Below are positions 45,740 to 58,058 of a stretch of DNA of 64,000 nt, one piece after another. Position 1 is the stretch's first letter, and each line of letters begins with the position of its first letter. The notes below the pieces were generated by a model. It did no database searches and had not been told where the DNA came from. It worked only from the letters and a program-made list of their open reading frames with translations. The stretch is from Protula sp. h YS-2021 (taxonomy: Eukaryota; Annelida; Polychaeta; Sabellida; Serpulidae): NCBI GenBank assembly GCA_949752745.1, contig OX457024.1, forward strand, positions 106,789,692-106,853,691. The letters are read 5' to 3'. Made by a program: the position numbers and the translations under genes.

Positions 45740-47170
45740 AAACGACGCGTCTATTCGAGTCATGACTAAAAAGGCAAATATTTACGTCCAATAAGTTTCT
45801 TTGACTCACCGCTGAATAGACGTTGGATATGCAACGTTGTCGTAATCAAGGCCCTACTTTTACCTATATCTAATCCGTGTCTTTGGCGCAACGTTGAAAT
45901 AGACCTTTGAAAATCGACGTTGTACAGTCGTCAGGGTGTCAACCAAACAACAACAGCGTCATGTTATAGCTCACCGAAAATGTAGCCATGATAGGGCTGT
46001 TGAAAAATATGCTAAAATGAGGGAGTGAAATATGAGAATGTCCGTGCAGAAATGACAGTGCATACGTTTTGTCCGCCTAATTTTAAAAATATTCAGGAAA
46101 ACGGATTTTAAGATATTCTACGCAATCGCATAACCGAAGGGTTGGGATACTTTGATAGAAATATCACCACGACTCTTTATTTCAGCAAAAATTCCAAGGC
46201 CGGTATCGATTTCAGGATACGACGTCGATCCGTCAAAATCACAACATTTACTCTGGTTGTACTTTCGATGTGATTAGTCGCGATTAAAGATCAATGTCTT
46301 ACCAACGTCTTTGATGCAATGTTGAACAGACACCAGGAAGCAACATTGTTTAGACGTTGCTTTTGGTCTCAACTGTCTCCGATGTCTAATCAACCTCTTT
46401 GGTGCAAGGTTTAATAGACGTCGGAAAATCGACAGTGCATACACGTCGCAATGAACCAAGGTCATAGATGCTATAACTGACGTCCGGCGTATCCACATAA
46501 CCACTGTGTTATTTAGGCGTCGTGTAATCAACATCTATCCATTGTTAGAAGGCAACCTTTGTTTCGTCTTCCATAAACAAACAAAACCCGACGTTGATCC
46601 TAAGTTGGATGCGTCGTTTATCCAACGTTGATTAAACATCGGGAACTTTATTGGAATGATTATCCCTGTCTATTCGAAGCCGATCATCAAATGCTAGAAA
46701 GGCTTCTCTGCAATTTGTGTAATGACCCAGTAAAGTTATGAATCGATTTTTCATCAACCTTAGACAGACGTTGCACCCGACGTCGAGTTATGTTTTTTTT
46801 TTGAAAGTCGAAACAACGTCTATCTGCGGACGTTGGATAAACGTTGATTATTCGACTTTGCGAAAAAGGTTACAAATGAAAGTCTAATATTACATCATCT
46901 TGACAGAGCAATTCAAAAAGCATCGTTTTAACCCATCAGCCAAAGTACCCCCACTCTTAGGTCATCTAGGTGTACCAAAGACGTTGATTATATGTCATAG
47001 AGAGTGGAATTTAGTTTGTGATAAAAGGAACGTCTAAAGATGTTGCGAATCCCGCATGTATTGAACATTTGTTTATTAAATGTTGCATCAAAGACGTTGA
47101 TTAAGCTGTGAGAAAAGTTTGTATTTGTTTGTAACAATGTTGTTTATCCAACGTCTGCTCAACTAGCCAA
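45740..47170. repeat. Region rich in AACGTTGATTAGACGTC-type motifs
   Basis: Words such as GTCTATTCAACGTTG, GACGTTGGATAAACGTTGAT and CGTCTAATCAACCTC recur throughout, in both orientations. Related clusters are at 14.26-14.42 and 48.0-50.2 kb. No gene. Confidence 0.5.
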
Positions 47171-48839
47171 AGGCACTTATTAGGCGTCGAAGCTAGTTGC
47201 TTTTGCTAATATATTATACAAGTCAACTCAAAGATATAAACGGCTACATGTGAGACGCGTTTATGTCGTGTCGAGTACAGAATTAACAAATTCTTGTTTC
47301 TAACACAATTTTAACAAATTCGTTCACAAGGGGAATTTTAATTTTCCCCGCAAAGTGTGTTTAATAATGGAAGCGAGAGCGCTGAAGGATTGGGGCGAAA
47401 CAATAATGTGCTCTGAATTGCTACTTTCACTACTAGTTCTGTCAACCGGGTAATTTTTCCCGGGAGCCACTTGATATCATGTGTAGCCATGCGTGTCCCA
47501 AAAAATAAAACGCAGAGAAAGAGAGGATTATGATTTTGAGGCCAGACGCCGTCCGAGCGGGGCACTTGCTTTGTTTTAAAAAGAGATTGGGGTACTTTTT
47601 ATTGTGTACTCCGCTTTTTTTCCATAAAAGAGGGATTCTTGCAGACCTGTTTGGTTAAAAAATAAGGTGTTATTTGAAAATATGCACCCGCATTTACGGA
47701 TCGTTTTATAAAGCTACATACACGCATGGTAATTAGTTGGGACGTGAGTTCCCCACCCCCACCACCGGAAATTTTTACACTTAAAAAGTTTTACATGCCA
47801 TTTTTTTGCTTTTACTAGAAATTTGCATTAAATCAGTTTTCATGATGAAGCCAATTTTCGTTTTCATGGATTTCAAAAGTATTCTGGCTCCTGAATATAC
47901 AATACTTTATGTCCTGATTTTCGATAATTTTCAAAGCAACCAGTGCCAGGCTTAAGCTTCCTGTGAGCGTTAACACTACTACATGATTTTTGCTTTGTTT
48001 GTTTTTTGTGACCTTGACATTGTTGCTACGTCTACTTTTCGACGTCTACATATATCGTCGGTGTTTTTATATGTTCAAAGTTGCGTCGGTATTTTCAAAT
48101 ATGTTCAAAGTTGGGTTTCAGCAACGAAAAGCAAAGTCGCATCCAAACAGCGTATTTATGAAACGTATGTTCAACGGATGCTAAAGACGTTAAATAGGTG
48201 TTGATCTATGGGAGCACATGTGATAACAATCAAATTACAACCAGCTTTAATGTTGGAGAAGTGATGTATGACCACAATCAATCAAAACCAATATACAACC
48301 AGTTTTAATATCGCGCTTTGTTTTTGTACTAACACAACCTTAAATCGTGTCAGAATATTTACTGGTATAGATGATGTCAAAAGCTGTGCTGCCTTTAGTT
48401 TTAATGCAACTGTCAGCTTGGCATGACTTTTAGTAAAGGATTTTTTACAGACTTTTGGATTTTTACTTGTTCAGAATCATAATTTTGTAGCCCCAAGTGT
48501 AATTGTTGCTACTCGGTATCGAAAACAGTCTAGTTTTACATAGATTCTCTGTTCCTCAAAGCGGGGAATATTTTAAAAAATGACGGCTATAGACTCTGAA
48601 GATAAAAACTTTCCTATGTCCCAACAACGACATCCGACTGAGTTTGCAATGCACGTTCTCGGTTGCAAAGGCACTTGTCAAAGATATAAAATGGTTAATT
48701 TTATGTGCAGAAATAGTATTTAGCTTTTTTTTAACAATTTAAAGAACTACCATTTAAGAATAATTGGTTAACCAGCCATCCTGTATTTTAATATATATTT
48801 CCTTGTTTATTTATTTTGTTAACTCTTATTAAACCCCGT
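47171..48839. other. No gene; dispersed repeat remnant at 47.34-47.78 kb
   Basis: 47340-47780 carries GAGCCACTTGATATCATGTG...CATGCGTGTCCC, an inverted relative of the 2.75 and 28.2 kb repeats. The remainder is AT-rich. Confidence 0.35.
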
Positions 48840-49370
48840 GTAACGGAGAGATATATTTATGGGCTTGTCCATCCGTCCGTGTGCATCCGTATAGAGGCCA
48901 TATCTCCAAAACTATAAGTCAGATTGGTTTGCAATTTCATACACGTATAGAGCATATATCGAAGGTGTGCAACGTTGTACAAATTGCAGTATTTTATATT
49001 ACTGGAAGTTGGTGTATTTTCGACGTCATGCATCAGGCTAGAGCCATAAAACTATTAGCTAGAAATTTCACATACCAAGAGAGCACATGTTGAGGATGTG
49101 TGCAAGGTCTGAATTCCGATTCATGAAGAATTGTCGAAATGACAGTTGACATTCATACAATTTTGTCCGCGTAGTGGACTCTATCTCCAAACCTATAGGT
49201 TGCATTGTTTTGCATAAGGATAGAGCACATATTGAAAGTGTGCAACGGCATATTTTTATTAAGACGCATCAAATGACAAATGAATGATTATTGAAAAATC
49301 ACATACAGGGATAGAGCATATATTGCAGGGGTGCTACTTCGTAATTTTGTTCGAATTCATGAAAATTGTA
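48840..49370. repeat. Degenerate repeats (CCATATCTCCAAAACTATA...GAGCATATATCGAA)
   Basis: Three degenerate copies of a 150-200-base unit with TATCTCCAAA(A/C)CTATA(A/G)GT, TTTGCA..TACA(G)GGATAGAGCATATATTG and TGCAACG. No gene here or in 49371-51100. Confidence 0.45.
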
Positions 49371-51203
49371 AAAAAATTCAGCATTTTGAAATTTTTGTAA
49401 AAGTTTGCATTTTGATATAATTTTGTCTTCGAAACTGAATGTTCGTCCAGGCTGTGTTCTTCAAATTTATTCTTCTGATTTTTGAAACATTTCACACATG
49501 GATAAGACAGATATTTAAATATAACGCTTAGTTTTGTCATAATTAAAAATTCAAACGTGATAAAAGTGGCAGTAGTATGGCACTTTACAAACAGACTCAA
49601 GCAACATTTCATTGGCCGTTTGCGTTATATGGGGAATCGTTTCTCTCTGAGGCTCTTGTTTTCTAAGGAAGTTAAAGATGTATTTCATAATTCGAGGTTA
49701 TATACTTCTTTTTTATTGCTTTGACCTAATTCAACAAAACGATTCGCCAGAAAATCAAAGCTTTGTAAATGCGAACCGTTATTTTGTTGCAAGATTGCTG
49801 CGCTTCATTTTGCGTCACATTGATGTTTATGATGTTATAGTAATTTAATAATTAGCGAAAAATATTGTGGTGTTCTAACAACGCTTGACAGACGTCGTAG
49901 CGCCCATTGGTTCAACGTCTGCTTTGGGTGGGTTATGGAAATATAAACATCGTCGAGCTGCCTAAGTTAGATAGACGCCGAATATTTACTAAATTGGTTG
50001 CAAATGGAAGTAGAAAAATGTCCATCTACTGAATTTGTATATACAAGTTTTCGACATCTGTATAATTTTCCGACTCTTACTTAATTTTGCACCAAAAGTG
50101 TTGATAAGACGTCAGAGAAGGTAGTGGTTTGATTGCAACTGAAAGCCACGTTTCTTATTAAATGTTTTTCGACGTTGTACCAATGACCTTGATTTGTCCT
50201 TGATGTTTGGTGGGTGACCGATCAAAGCAGATTGCAAGATTTAATGTTGAGTTTTGGTCGGGTCGACTTCATAAGCTGAATATTGATATCGAAATATCTA
50301 CTTCGACATAGCATGTCAAAAGCTGTGTTTTGTAGATATAACTGGCATCGTGACACTCCATTCAAGACAAAGGAATTTTTAATTTTCGATGCCGTATTTA
50401 TTATGATCCCAAGAGCAATTTTCTAGACTCTGTTGTGAAAGGGTTTATTTTACTCTTATGATCACAAAGTCTCTAGAATAAATTGTCCTCCCTCACTTAG
50501 TTAACCAAAACTCCCTCTACCAAAGCACAACTAATGTGTGAGAACTCCACTGTGGCTTAAAATACTCACTTAATTAAACAGATCTGACTAAGCAAATCGA
50601 CTTCCTTCTTTTACAATGAAGTTTTCGCTTTTAAGCAATTAATGGAGCACATTATACATAGGAAAGGACAAATAACTACAGAGGTGAAATGAATGCCGTT
50701 TCGTAGGAATTAAACTTTACTTTGCAGATTAAACAGACTGACAAAAACACTCGTTGTTTACAGCAGCAAAATTTGAAGCTCTACTGCTTACTGCCAGCAC
50801 TGAGATGTGTAGTATTTATTGACGTTTCTCATGCAGCCGTGCTGTAGCCTTTAGGCAAAGGGACCTGAATAAATGTTCTTTGCAAATAATTCACAGTACT
50901 TTATGTATATTATAACTTTGTTTTGAGGATTTCAGATATCAATACTTAAATGATATCCAAGAAACGTGGGGTATAGGTTAATAAATAGCTTTGAGCATTA
51001 AACTGGCTAGACAATAACTAGTGCTTTTGTTGTGCACTTTTTCATAGTTAATGAGGTACCACTTTAGGGTACAAAATTGATTAAGTAATAGATATGACAT
51101 GTATAAATATCATAGACACAGTGAAAAGGAATGTTTCAAATTCATTTTACTTTTATCATGTTTCAAATTTATGATAATTATATGTAAAAGTAATATATTT
51201 AAC

Positions 51204-53985
51204 ATGGATACTGAACTAGATATGCCACCTGCTTTGATAATGGCAGCTATGTTGGGATTAGTACACGTGACGAAGTACCTTATACACGTCTGCAAGGCCA
51301 ATGTAAATGAAGTAGCTATGTCAAACAAGGATGGAGAGAGCGCAGGAACGTCAGCATTGTTGATGGCAGTGTCATTTAACAGACCGGAAATTGTAAAGAT
51401 ACTTCTTGCACAACCGGGCATTCATGTAAATGGATGGAATAATGACAGATTCAGTACAGAGACACCGTTTACATGTAGCACTAGCACATTCAATGAGTAG
51501 TGCAAAGCTATTGATGGATAATCCCGGAACAGATATTAACGAAAGAGATGTGAATGGTTATTACCCTATTCATATAGCCGCTGCTCCTTTTCAGCACAAC
51601 ACCGACGCTCTGGAGTTACTATTGAGTTATAGGCATAAGAAATGTCTGGATGTAAATGGCCTCGGCATCTCTAAATTGACGGTTACTCATTTTGCTTGTG
51701 AACACGGACTTGTCCCAATGGTAGCTACTTTGTATAAAAATAATATATTTCACGTAGAGCATAAGAATTCTGGCGAAGAGACAGCAATGGAAATGACCTG
51801 TATAAACCACCAAACTCACGTTATGAAGTTTATTCTTACTCATTGGAATGAAAAAATACCAACCGACGAGTTTGATCTGAAGCGCCAGCAAAACATTCTT
51901 CTCGATCTTATTGATAAATCTTCTACTTATGGATACACTGTACTAACTGCTCTCCTGCTCAAGAAACTGTTTGGTTTTAAGGATCTCTGTGTCGATATCC
52001 GTCGACTTTTTGAATAGACAAAATACTGCATGTTGCGAAGAAGACACAAAACAGCAAGCTTGTTGATATGCACTATTCGTGATAACTTGAAATATTTACA
52101 GGCATCTATGAATTTACATGGACTAGAGATTGTGTTTGAAGCGACAAGCTATTGCCCATCCAGTGCTGTTATAAAAGATATTTACCGTCTTTTGGCAGTC
52201 TTTGTGACCAGTAATCTGTTGAGTAATCCTTGTTATTCGGGAAGCCAACTGCCACAGAGATTAAGTATGAGCTATTCGTTGCTACTTCTTACCTGCGCTA
52301 GAGTGGTTTTTACACCAAAGGATCAGAATCCTTCAAACTTTGATATTCTTCTATTTGCCGTTAAACACGGCATCACAGATTTGGTTAGTATAATTTACAG
52401 TATAGAATGGCAATTTTTCTCATATCTTTGCGGATATCACCATCCAATGGAAATGCGTTTGTACGATATGGCGATGAAGCATTCACGCACAAGAGAGTTT
52501 GTGGACCAGTTGGTTGGGTATCACCCGCGATTGACAATCGATGGTGCTTCAGTAAGACTTTGGTACTGGTATCAAGAGCGGCTGCACATTCATCCCTCCA
52601 TAACTAACAAGCTGGAGATTTTTTGTTACACTTCACAAATAATCGATGATTTTTACAATTTAACTGATCGATGCCATGAGAAGCAGAAAATCTACAATGC
52701 TATGAAAAGGTTATTTTATGCCATATCTGAACGCATGAACGCAGTTCACCCAATGTACAAGTTTACAGCAATAATTGTGGGTAGTTCTCGTGAAGGAACA
52801 AGATCATTTCTACCTGATGAGTTTGATATTTTACTTAATTTTATCAATCTAAAAGATTACGTAGAATATATACCAGATGTTCGATCTGTTGCATTGTTTG
52901 CAGTGCGAGTAAAAAAAGATAGAATGGATTCGGTTGAGATTCATAAATATCTTCTTCCTGAATGCATTTTCAACATGGTTTTGTTCAGAAAAGATGTTGA
53001 TCGATACATGCAAAAGTTATTATTTATGCTCACGGAGAGGGGTCAGTTAACTGAACATTTACATTTCGGCGGACTGTACGAATTTTATGAACACAAAGTT
53101 TCGAACATAACTTTTAGCTGGCATGGAAAAGTGTTCAAAGATATGACAATTAAAGCTGATGTTGTTCCAGCTCTGGAGTACAGCTCGTTTAAAACAAATA
53201 TACCATGGGGTCAAGAACAACACAAGTACTTTGTGTTTTGTAAAACAATTGGCCGGATGGGTCTCATATCAAAGTATTCGATAAGCTTGTACCCGATAGC
53301 ATTTTCAGACACGGAAAACCATTTAATAAGTCGTTTGCCAAAAAGTGGACAGCTTGGATTTAGATTTGCCAAAGCCTTGCGAATGCAGTCACTATTTCCA
53401 AAGAGTTTGCTGCAAAGCCTTGAAGATGTTTATGAAGTTGAAGATTATCTCAAGACATATATGCTCAAAACAAGCTTATTTTTCTGCGCGTTGTCCTTTC
53501 CAAATCTTTGCCTCCAACGTGAGCAGTGGGCATTTCTTATACTGAAACATTTAGAAGAGAGAATAAAAGTAGGATTATTACCAAATTTCTTCGATATCAC
53601 GGAGAGGTATGATAACGAGTATACAGCAATATTCTCATGCGTTCATGCACAAAATGAGGTTATGCTAAAACAGGATGAGAAACCGCATTGTTGCGTACAG
53701 CGTGACAACCTCCTCGTTATCATTCGGTACATCTTATCCATTCTGAATGCCGGTTTAGAGGCACTGCGCTGTCCCGTAACTAGCAGTCGCTTAAGCAACA
53801 TGGCAAAATGCGCCTGCCAACTTCAGCCTGAAATGTGGTTAGTGGACTATAAACAGATTTGTGCTATTTATATGAGACTGTGTTTGGAATACAAAAAGCT
53901 CCAGGAGTTAAAATTAGTGAAGAAATATAAGGAAATCCTCCCTTCCGAAGTGCTTGAAGTTTATAGTGGTTTGGGAAAACCTTGA
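51204..53985 (+). pseudogene. Ankyrin-repeat + Mab-21/cGAS-like gene, disrupted
   Basis: One gene-sized coding unit in three pieces. 51204-51470 encodes ankyrin-type helices (GTSALLMAVSFNRPEIVKIL). Around 51467-51469 an extra T shifts the frame; the next frame continues with LHVALAHSMSSAKLL and NGYYPIHIAAAP to TAG at 52015-52017. The same frame then runs from 52018 through a complete Mab-21 domain to TGA 53983-53985. The frameshift falls exactly inside an ankyrin TPLHVA-type motif, so the pieces once formed one protein of ~925 residues. Either it is a pseudogene, or the TAG/frameshift are sequence errors, or two proteins are made. Ankyrin plus Mab-21 architecture suggests an innate immune sensor. 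No introns are visible. No gene is seen in 50.2-51.1 kb upstream. Confidence 0.72.
52030..53985 (+). CDS. Mab-21-domain (cGAS-like receptor) open frame
   Basis: The longest uninterrupted part is 651 codons from ATG 52030. Residues ~100-180 may hold further ankyrin-like helices. The nucleotidyltransferase core follows: GSSREGT (251-257), then DEFDILL (263-269), giving catalytic Glu264/Asp266, and a third acidic residue, Asp377, in KADVVPALE. The C-terminal helical part (LKTYMLKTSLFFCALSFPN, ILKHLEERIKVGLLPNFFD) matches the Mab-21 fold. All three metal-binding acids are present, as in cGAS-like receptors that make cyclic dinucleotides after sensing nucleic acid. Not all Mab-21 proteins are enzymes, so activity is inference. 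It is tail-to-tail with a second copy at 63.8 kb. Confidence 0.82.
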   Translation: MLRRRHKTASLLICTIRDNLKYLQASMNLHGLEIVFEATSYCPSSAVIKDIYRLLAVFVTSNLLSNPCYSGSQLPQRLSMSYSLLLLTCARVVFTPKDQNPSNFDILLFAVKHGITDLVSIIYSIEWQFFSYLCGYHHPMEMRLYDMAMKHSRTREFVDQLVGYHPRLTIDGASVRLWYWYQERLHIHPSITNKLEIFCYTSQIIDDFYNLTDRCHEKQKIYNAMKRLFYAISERMNAVHPMYKFTAIIVGSSREGTRSFLPDEFDILLNFINLKDYVEYIPDVRSVALFAVRVKKDRMDSVEIHKYLLPECIFNMVLFRKDVDRYMQKLLFMLTERGQLTEHLHFGGLYEFYEHKVSNITFSWHGKVFKDMTIKADVVPALEYSSFKTNIPWGQEQHKYFVFCKTIGRMGLISKYSISLYPIAFSDTENHLISRLPKSGQLGFRFAKALRMQSLFPKSLLQSLEDVYEVEDYLKTYMLKTSLFFCALSFPNLCLQREQWAFLILKHLEERIKVGLLPNFFDITERYDNEYTAIFSCVHAQNEVMLKQDEKPHCCVQRDNLLVIIRYILSILNAGLEALRCPVTSSRLSNMAKCACQLQPEMWLVDYKQICAIYMRLCLEYKKLQELKLVKKYKEILPSEVLEVYSGLGKP

Positions 53986-54950
53986 AAATTAACACTTCGT
54001 TGTTTCCTGTTTGACAACAATGCGTGACCTTTACGATATAAAATAGCTATAGCTAGATGAGATATAATGTGACTATGTTTTTAGTAATGTTTTATGTTTT
54101 TGGAAGTCTTATGACGTGTTCTGTTTATTTGTTGTCAATGTATAATTGATATTAATATATGACATATCTAGATTACATATATAAAGATATCTCTTAATTC
54201 AAAATCCTATAGATGCAGCGTAGAAGCCATTCAACTGGCTACATGTGTATTAAGTGGAAAGAAACAGGGTTTGATGTCATTGTTAAATGCAAGCTATGAA
54301 AATCGGCGATAGCTAGAGTAGGGAATAAGGGAAGACATCATCAGAACAAACATGTTTTAATAGGTGAATACGCCTACTCTCCTCCTGTGTAAAGAAGTCA
54401 TCCTGTATGAGTGTTTTTGTTGTTGTTATATGGGTATTTAATTACCATGCACCTTGAAATTAAACACAAATTTCAAAAGCATTAAATTATATACTGCATT
54501 TATTAAAAATTATAAATATACTAGTGTAACCTTATATTAACTCGACTTTTATGTATTTTCTTGTTTTATAGATTTTAGTCATAAAGCTAACAAATAGGTG
54601 AAATAAGAAGCTCAAATTCAATAAAACCACAGCTATACATTTCCATGATTCAGTTGTATTTGTCAATTTATAGCTTAATTTTGAAGTGCACAGTATAGTA
54701 TAATATTTGTCTAGAAACTGCTTCTCTGGAAAGTTTCTATAGAAAACATTAAGATAGGAAAATATAACATTTAGTTTTATTTCGGAACTTGGAATAAAGT
54801 AAAAATTGAACTACATTAATGCGCTTCATGGCTCACAATATAAACTCATTTAAAAGTTTTAGAGGTTTTCATATTCATATTAATTAGAAGTAATTTCAAT
54901 TTAATGTTATTTTCTTTCGCAATAACAGCTTCTGTTCAAGTGAACAGAGA
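53986..54950 (+). other. Mab-21 gene 3' flank
   Basis: AT-rich. AATAAA at about 54619 is a possible poly(A) signal. It is strongly conserved with the inverted copy at 62.9-63.8 kb. No gene. Confidence 0.4.
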
Positions 54951-54954
54951 AAGT

Positions 54955-55431
<477 letters not shown>

Positions 55432-56269
55432 TTGATACTGTGAGGATTATTTTTTGCGTCTTTTTTCTTTTTACCTGACTGGTGCTATGACCACTTCGGC
55501 ACATATGCAGTTCTTCATGCTTCCGCTTCTATTTTAAACTCCATGGCCAAAATACGAAGTAAAAACATATATTTCTTCAGAAATTACAGTGTAATAAGAA
55601 TGCTGCAGCAATGACGTCATAAAACCACACGCGTTGATGCAGTCATTATGTGCTTTGTTTGGATGCGACAGATCTACTGAGTGAAAAAAATACATTTGTT
55701 GGTTTTATAAGAATAACGCGTGGATGTCGTTGTAATATATAGCAATGAGTAAATGATATCATGGTCAGAATCCAGCAAAGCGAAAATCATGTCAAAGTCA
55801 GAATCTAGCAATTAGTAAATAAGAACCTCGTAAGGAGTGAATCATGTCAAAGTGAGAAGCTAGTAAGGAATGAAGCATGTTAAAGTGATAACCTAGTAAT
55901 GCGTGAATCATGTCAAAGTTATAATCCAGGAGTAAGTCAGTCAATTCGTGGTGGCGCAATGTCTAATTATTGTGTAGGAAGAATATATTTAGCAGAGTTG
56001 CAAAAGAAGTTGAAACAATTAAATGAATAAATAGCTTAACAATATTGCAATGAGTCAATTATTTCAATGTTTCAAGTTACAATGTAACCATTAGCAATGA
56101 TTTTGGAATTTATATACAACGCGAGCAATAAGTAATAAAACACTTCTAATGCTACTACCAAACAGCAATATTATATTCAATTTATAATTTTGACAAACAG
56201 GAAAAATAGGTACTAAAACATTATTTGTCATTTGGTGTATTGTTTTAGAATTCTATAAAAACAATATAT

Positions 56270-57228
56270 ACGCTAAACAATATTAGACTAAAACTAGACC
56301 GAAACTAGACCGAATTTCGCTACACGTAGCAAAATAGCACCCACTTGCAAGGGCAGAGACACAACATATTTGGTCAGAGACACATTTTTCAGTGTTTCGA
56401 CATAATTGTCAGCTTCCGGATTATTATCTTCAACGAGGCCATCGAAGTGAATATTATGTAACCTCATTTGGGTACAAATAAATCAAATTCAGTTTTCTAA
56501 CCATTTTTTAGATATGGTCAACTTACAGTTTTTGACCTTGACCATGATGGAGGAGGTCAAGATCACCGAGGTACCTCTTATATGACGTCTTTTAGGCCCA
56601 AAGGGTCTAAAATAAGCTCAAAATTGACATATCTCTAACTGTTTTCGAGATAATTGTCAACTTCCGGTTTTTGTCCTTGACCGTGACCCAGAAGGTCGAG
56701 GTCACCGAGGTACCTCTTATGTAACGTTGTTTAGGCCCAAAGGGTCGAAAATGAGCTCAAAATCACTATATCTCCAACCGTTTTCGAGATAATAGTCAAC
56801 TTCCGGTTTTTGACCTTAGCCGTGACCACGAAGGTCAAGATCACCGGGGTACCTCTTATGTAACGTTGTTTAGGCCCAAAAGGTTGAAAATCAGCTAAAA
56901 ATCACTCTGTCTCTAGCTGTTTTCGAGATAATACTAAACTGGAAACCACTTTTAGGTCAGAAAAACTTTGACCTCAATTGGACCTTGACCTTCAAGGTCG
57001 AAGTCAAAACATTTTGTTGATTTCACGACATCTCGTCATCCTCTATCACTGTGCCAAATTTCATTGTCCTACGTCAAATAGCCTAGGAGGAGTTTTCTGG
57101 AAACCTCCGTGACGGAAAAAAGAGAAGAAAAAAGGAAAAAAGGACAGAAATTTCGAGAAAAACTACAAACTTATACCCATTTGCAAAGGAAGTTTGCAAG
57201 TGGGAACTAGTCTATTGTTTTATTTAAA
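56270..57228. repeat. Noncoding element with ~121-bp tandem units (left arm copy)
   Basis: The stretch is bounded by TAGACCGAATTTCGCTACAC and TTTGCAAGTGGGAACTAGTC. Inside are three units of about 121 bases with ACTTCCGGTTTTTGACCTTG, AAGGTCAAGATCACCGAGGT, ACCTCTTATGTAACGTTGTT and ATCTCCAACCGTTTTCGAGA. The right-arm copy (about 61.24-62.04 kb) has only two units. 55432-56269 is AT-rich with no gene. Confidence 0.75.
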
Positions 57229-57418
57229 TATCTAAAAAACAGAGACATTAGACATTAATGAAAACACGCCTTTACTACGCAACAGTGGTTTAATTAATAA
57301 AATGAGACAATATAGAAACATCCATGATAGACATGTGATTCGAATGAAACCTTAATTGTATCACAACATTTTATGCACTAAGCAAAACTGAACACATTGC
57401 AAAATAGCAACAAACAGT

Positions 57419-57604
57419 TTATCGGATCTCAGCATAATCTTGCTTCTTTAATGCTTTTAATAAATCTAAAAATTCTTGGCGTGTAATACTCCCCCTCAGT
57501 TCTGGCAAATGTAACACCAAATTCAAATAACAACTAAGATTATTAGAAAACTTCTCATCACAAACGTTATTTATTTGCAACCCAGCGCAATATAATATAA
57601 TCAT
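57419..57604 (-). CDS. Small conserved open frame, possible death-fold end (left arm)
   Basis: Sixty-one codons ending LLKALKKQDYAEIR then a stop. The inverted copy at 60831-61016 keeps the frame with one replacement (Ala/Thr). The segment LVLHLPELRGSITRQEFLDL faintly resembles the last helices of CARD/death-effector folds. There is no clear acceptor upstream. It may be a terminal exon or chance. Confidence 0.22.
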   Translation of the reverse strand: MIILYCAGLQINNVCDEKFSNNLSCYLNLVLHLPELRGSITRQEFLDLLKALKKQDYAEIR

Positions 57605-57754
57605 TTAGCAATACCATTTAGTAAAACCCCCATAATACAATCGCTGTAGCTGATATTTATACTGGAAAATACATCGACACTAATATACTATTTCAAAATC
57701 GATACAGCAAAATTCTTATGAAATTATTTATATGAAATTCATGCCATTGCGACA

Positions 57755-58058
57755 TTGATTAGATTTCCTGACTCTGTCAGAGTCAGTAACTCAACTTTTT
57801 TGCGTTCATCATCGGCTCGAGTTTTTATTGACTATTCACTCAACTTGGAAAAATATGTTTCCGAGATTTTTAAAGGGTGTAGATTTCAACTTCGAGAACT
57901 TTGGCAAGTACGGAAATACCTGACAATGGACACCGCAAAAAAAAATTATGCATACAATCATCATCTCCCGTTTGATATAGGAGAATTAGTTAGAAGCTGC
58001 TCAATTAGTTACCCTCACTCCCAGAAGAGAACATATCACCCCGGTTCTGAAAAGTCTA
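57755..58058 (+). pseudogene. LINE RT fragment, truncated at the arm boundary
   Basis: The open frame matches the thumb region after the RT core in CR1/L2-type LINEs (VFIDYSLNLEKYVSEIFKGC, ELWQVRKYLTMDTAK). It stops matching its right-arm copy exactly at 58058, inside the fragment. Confidence 0.65.
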
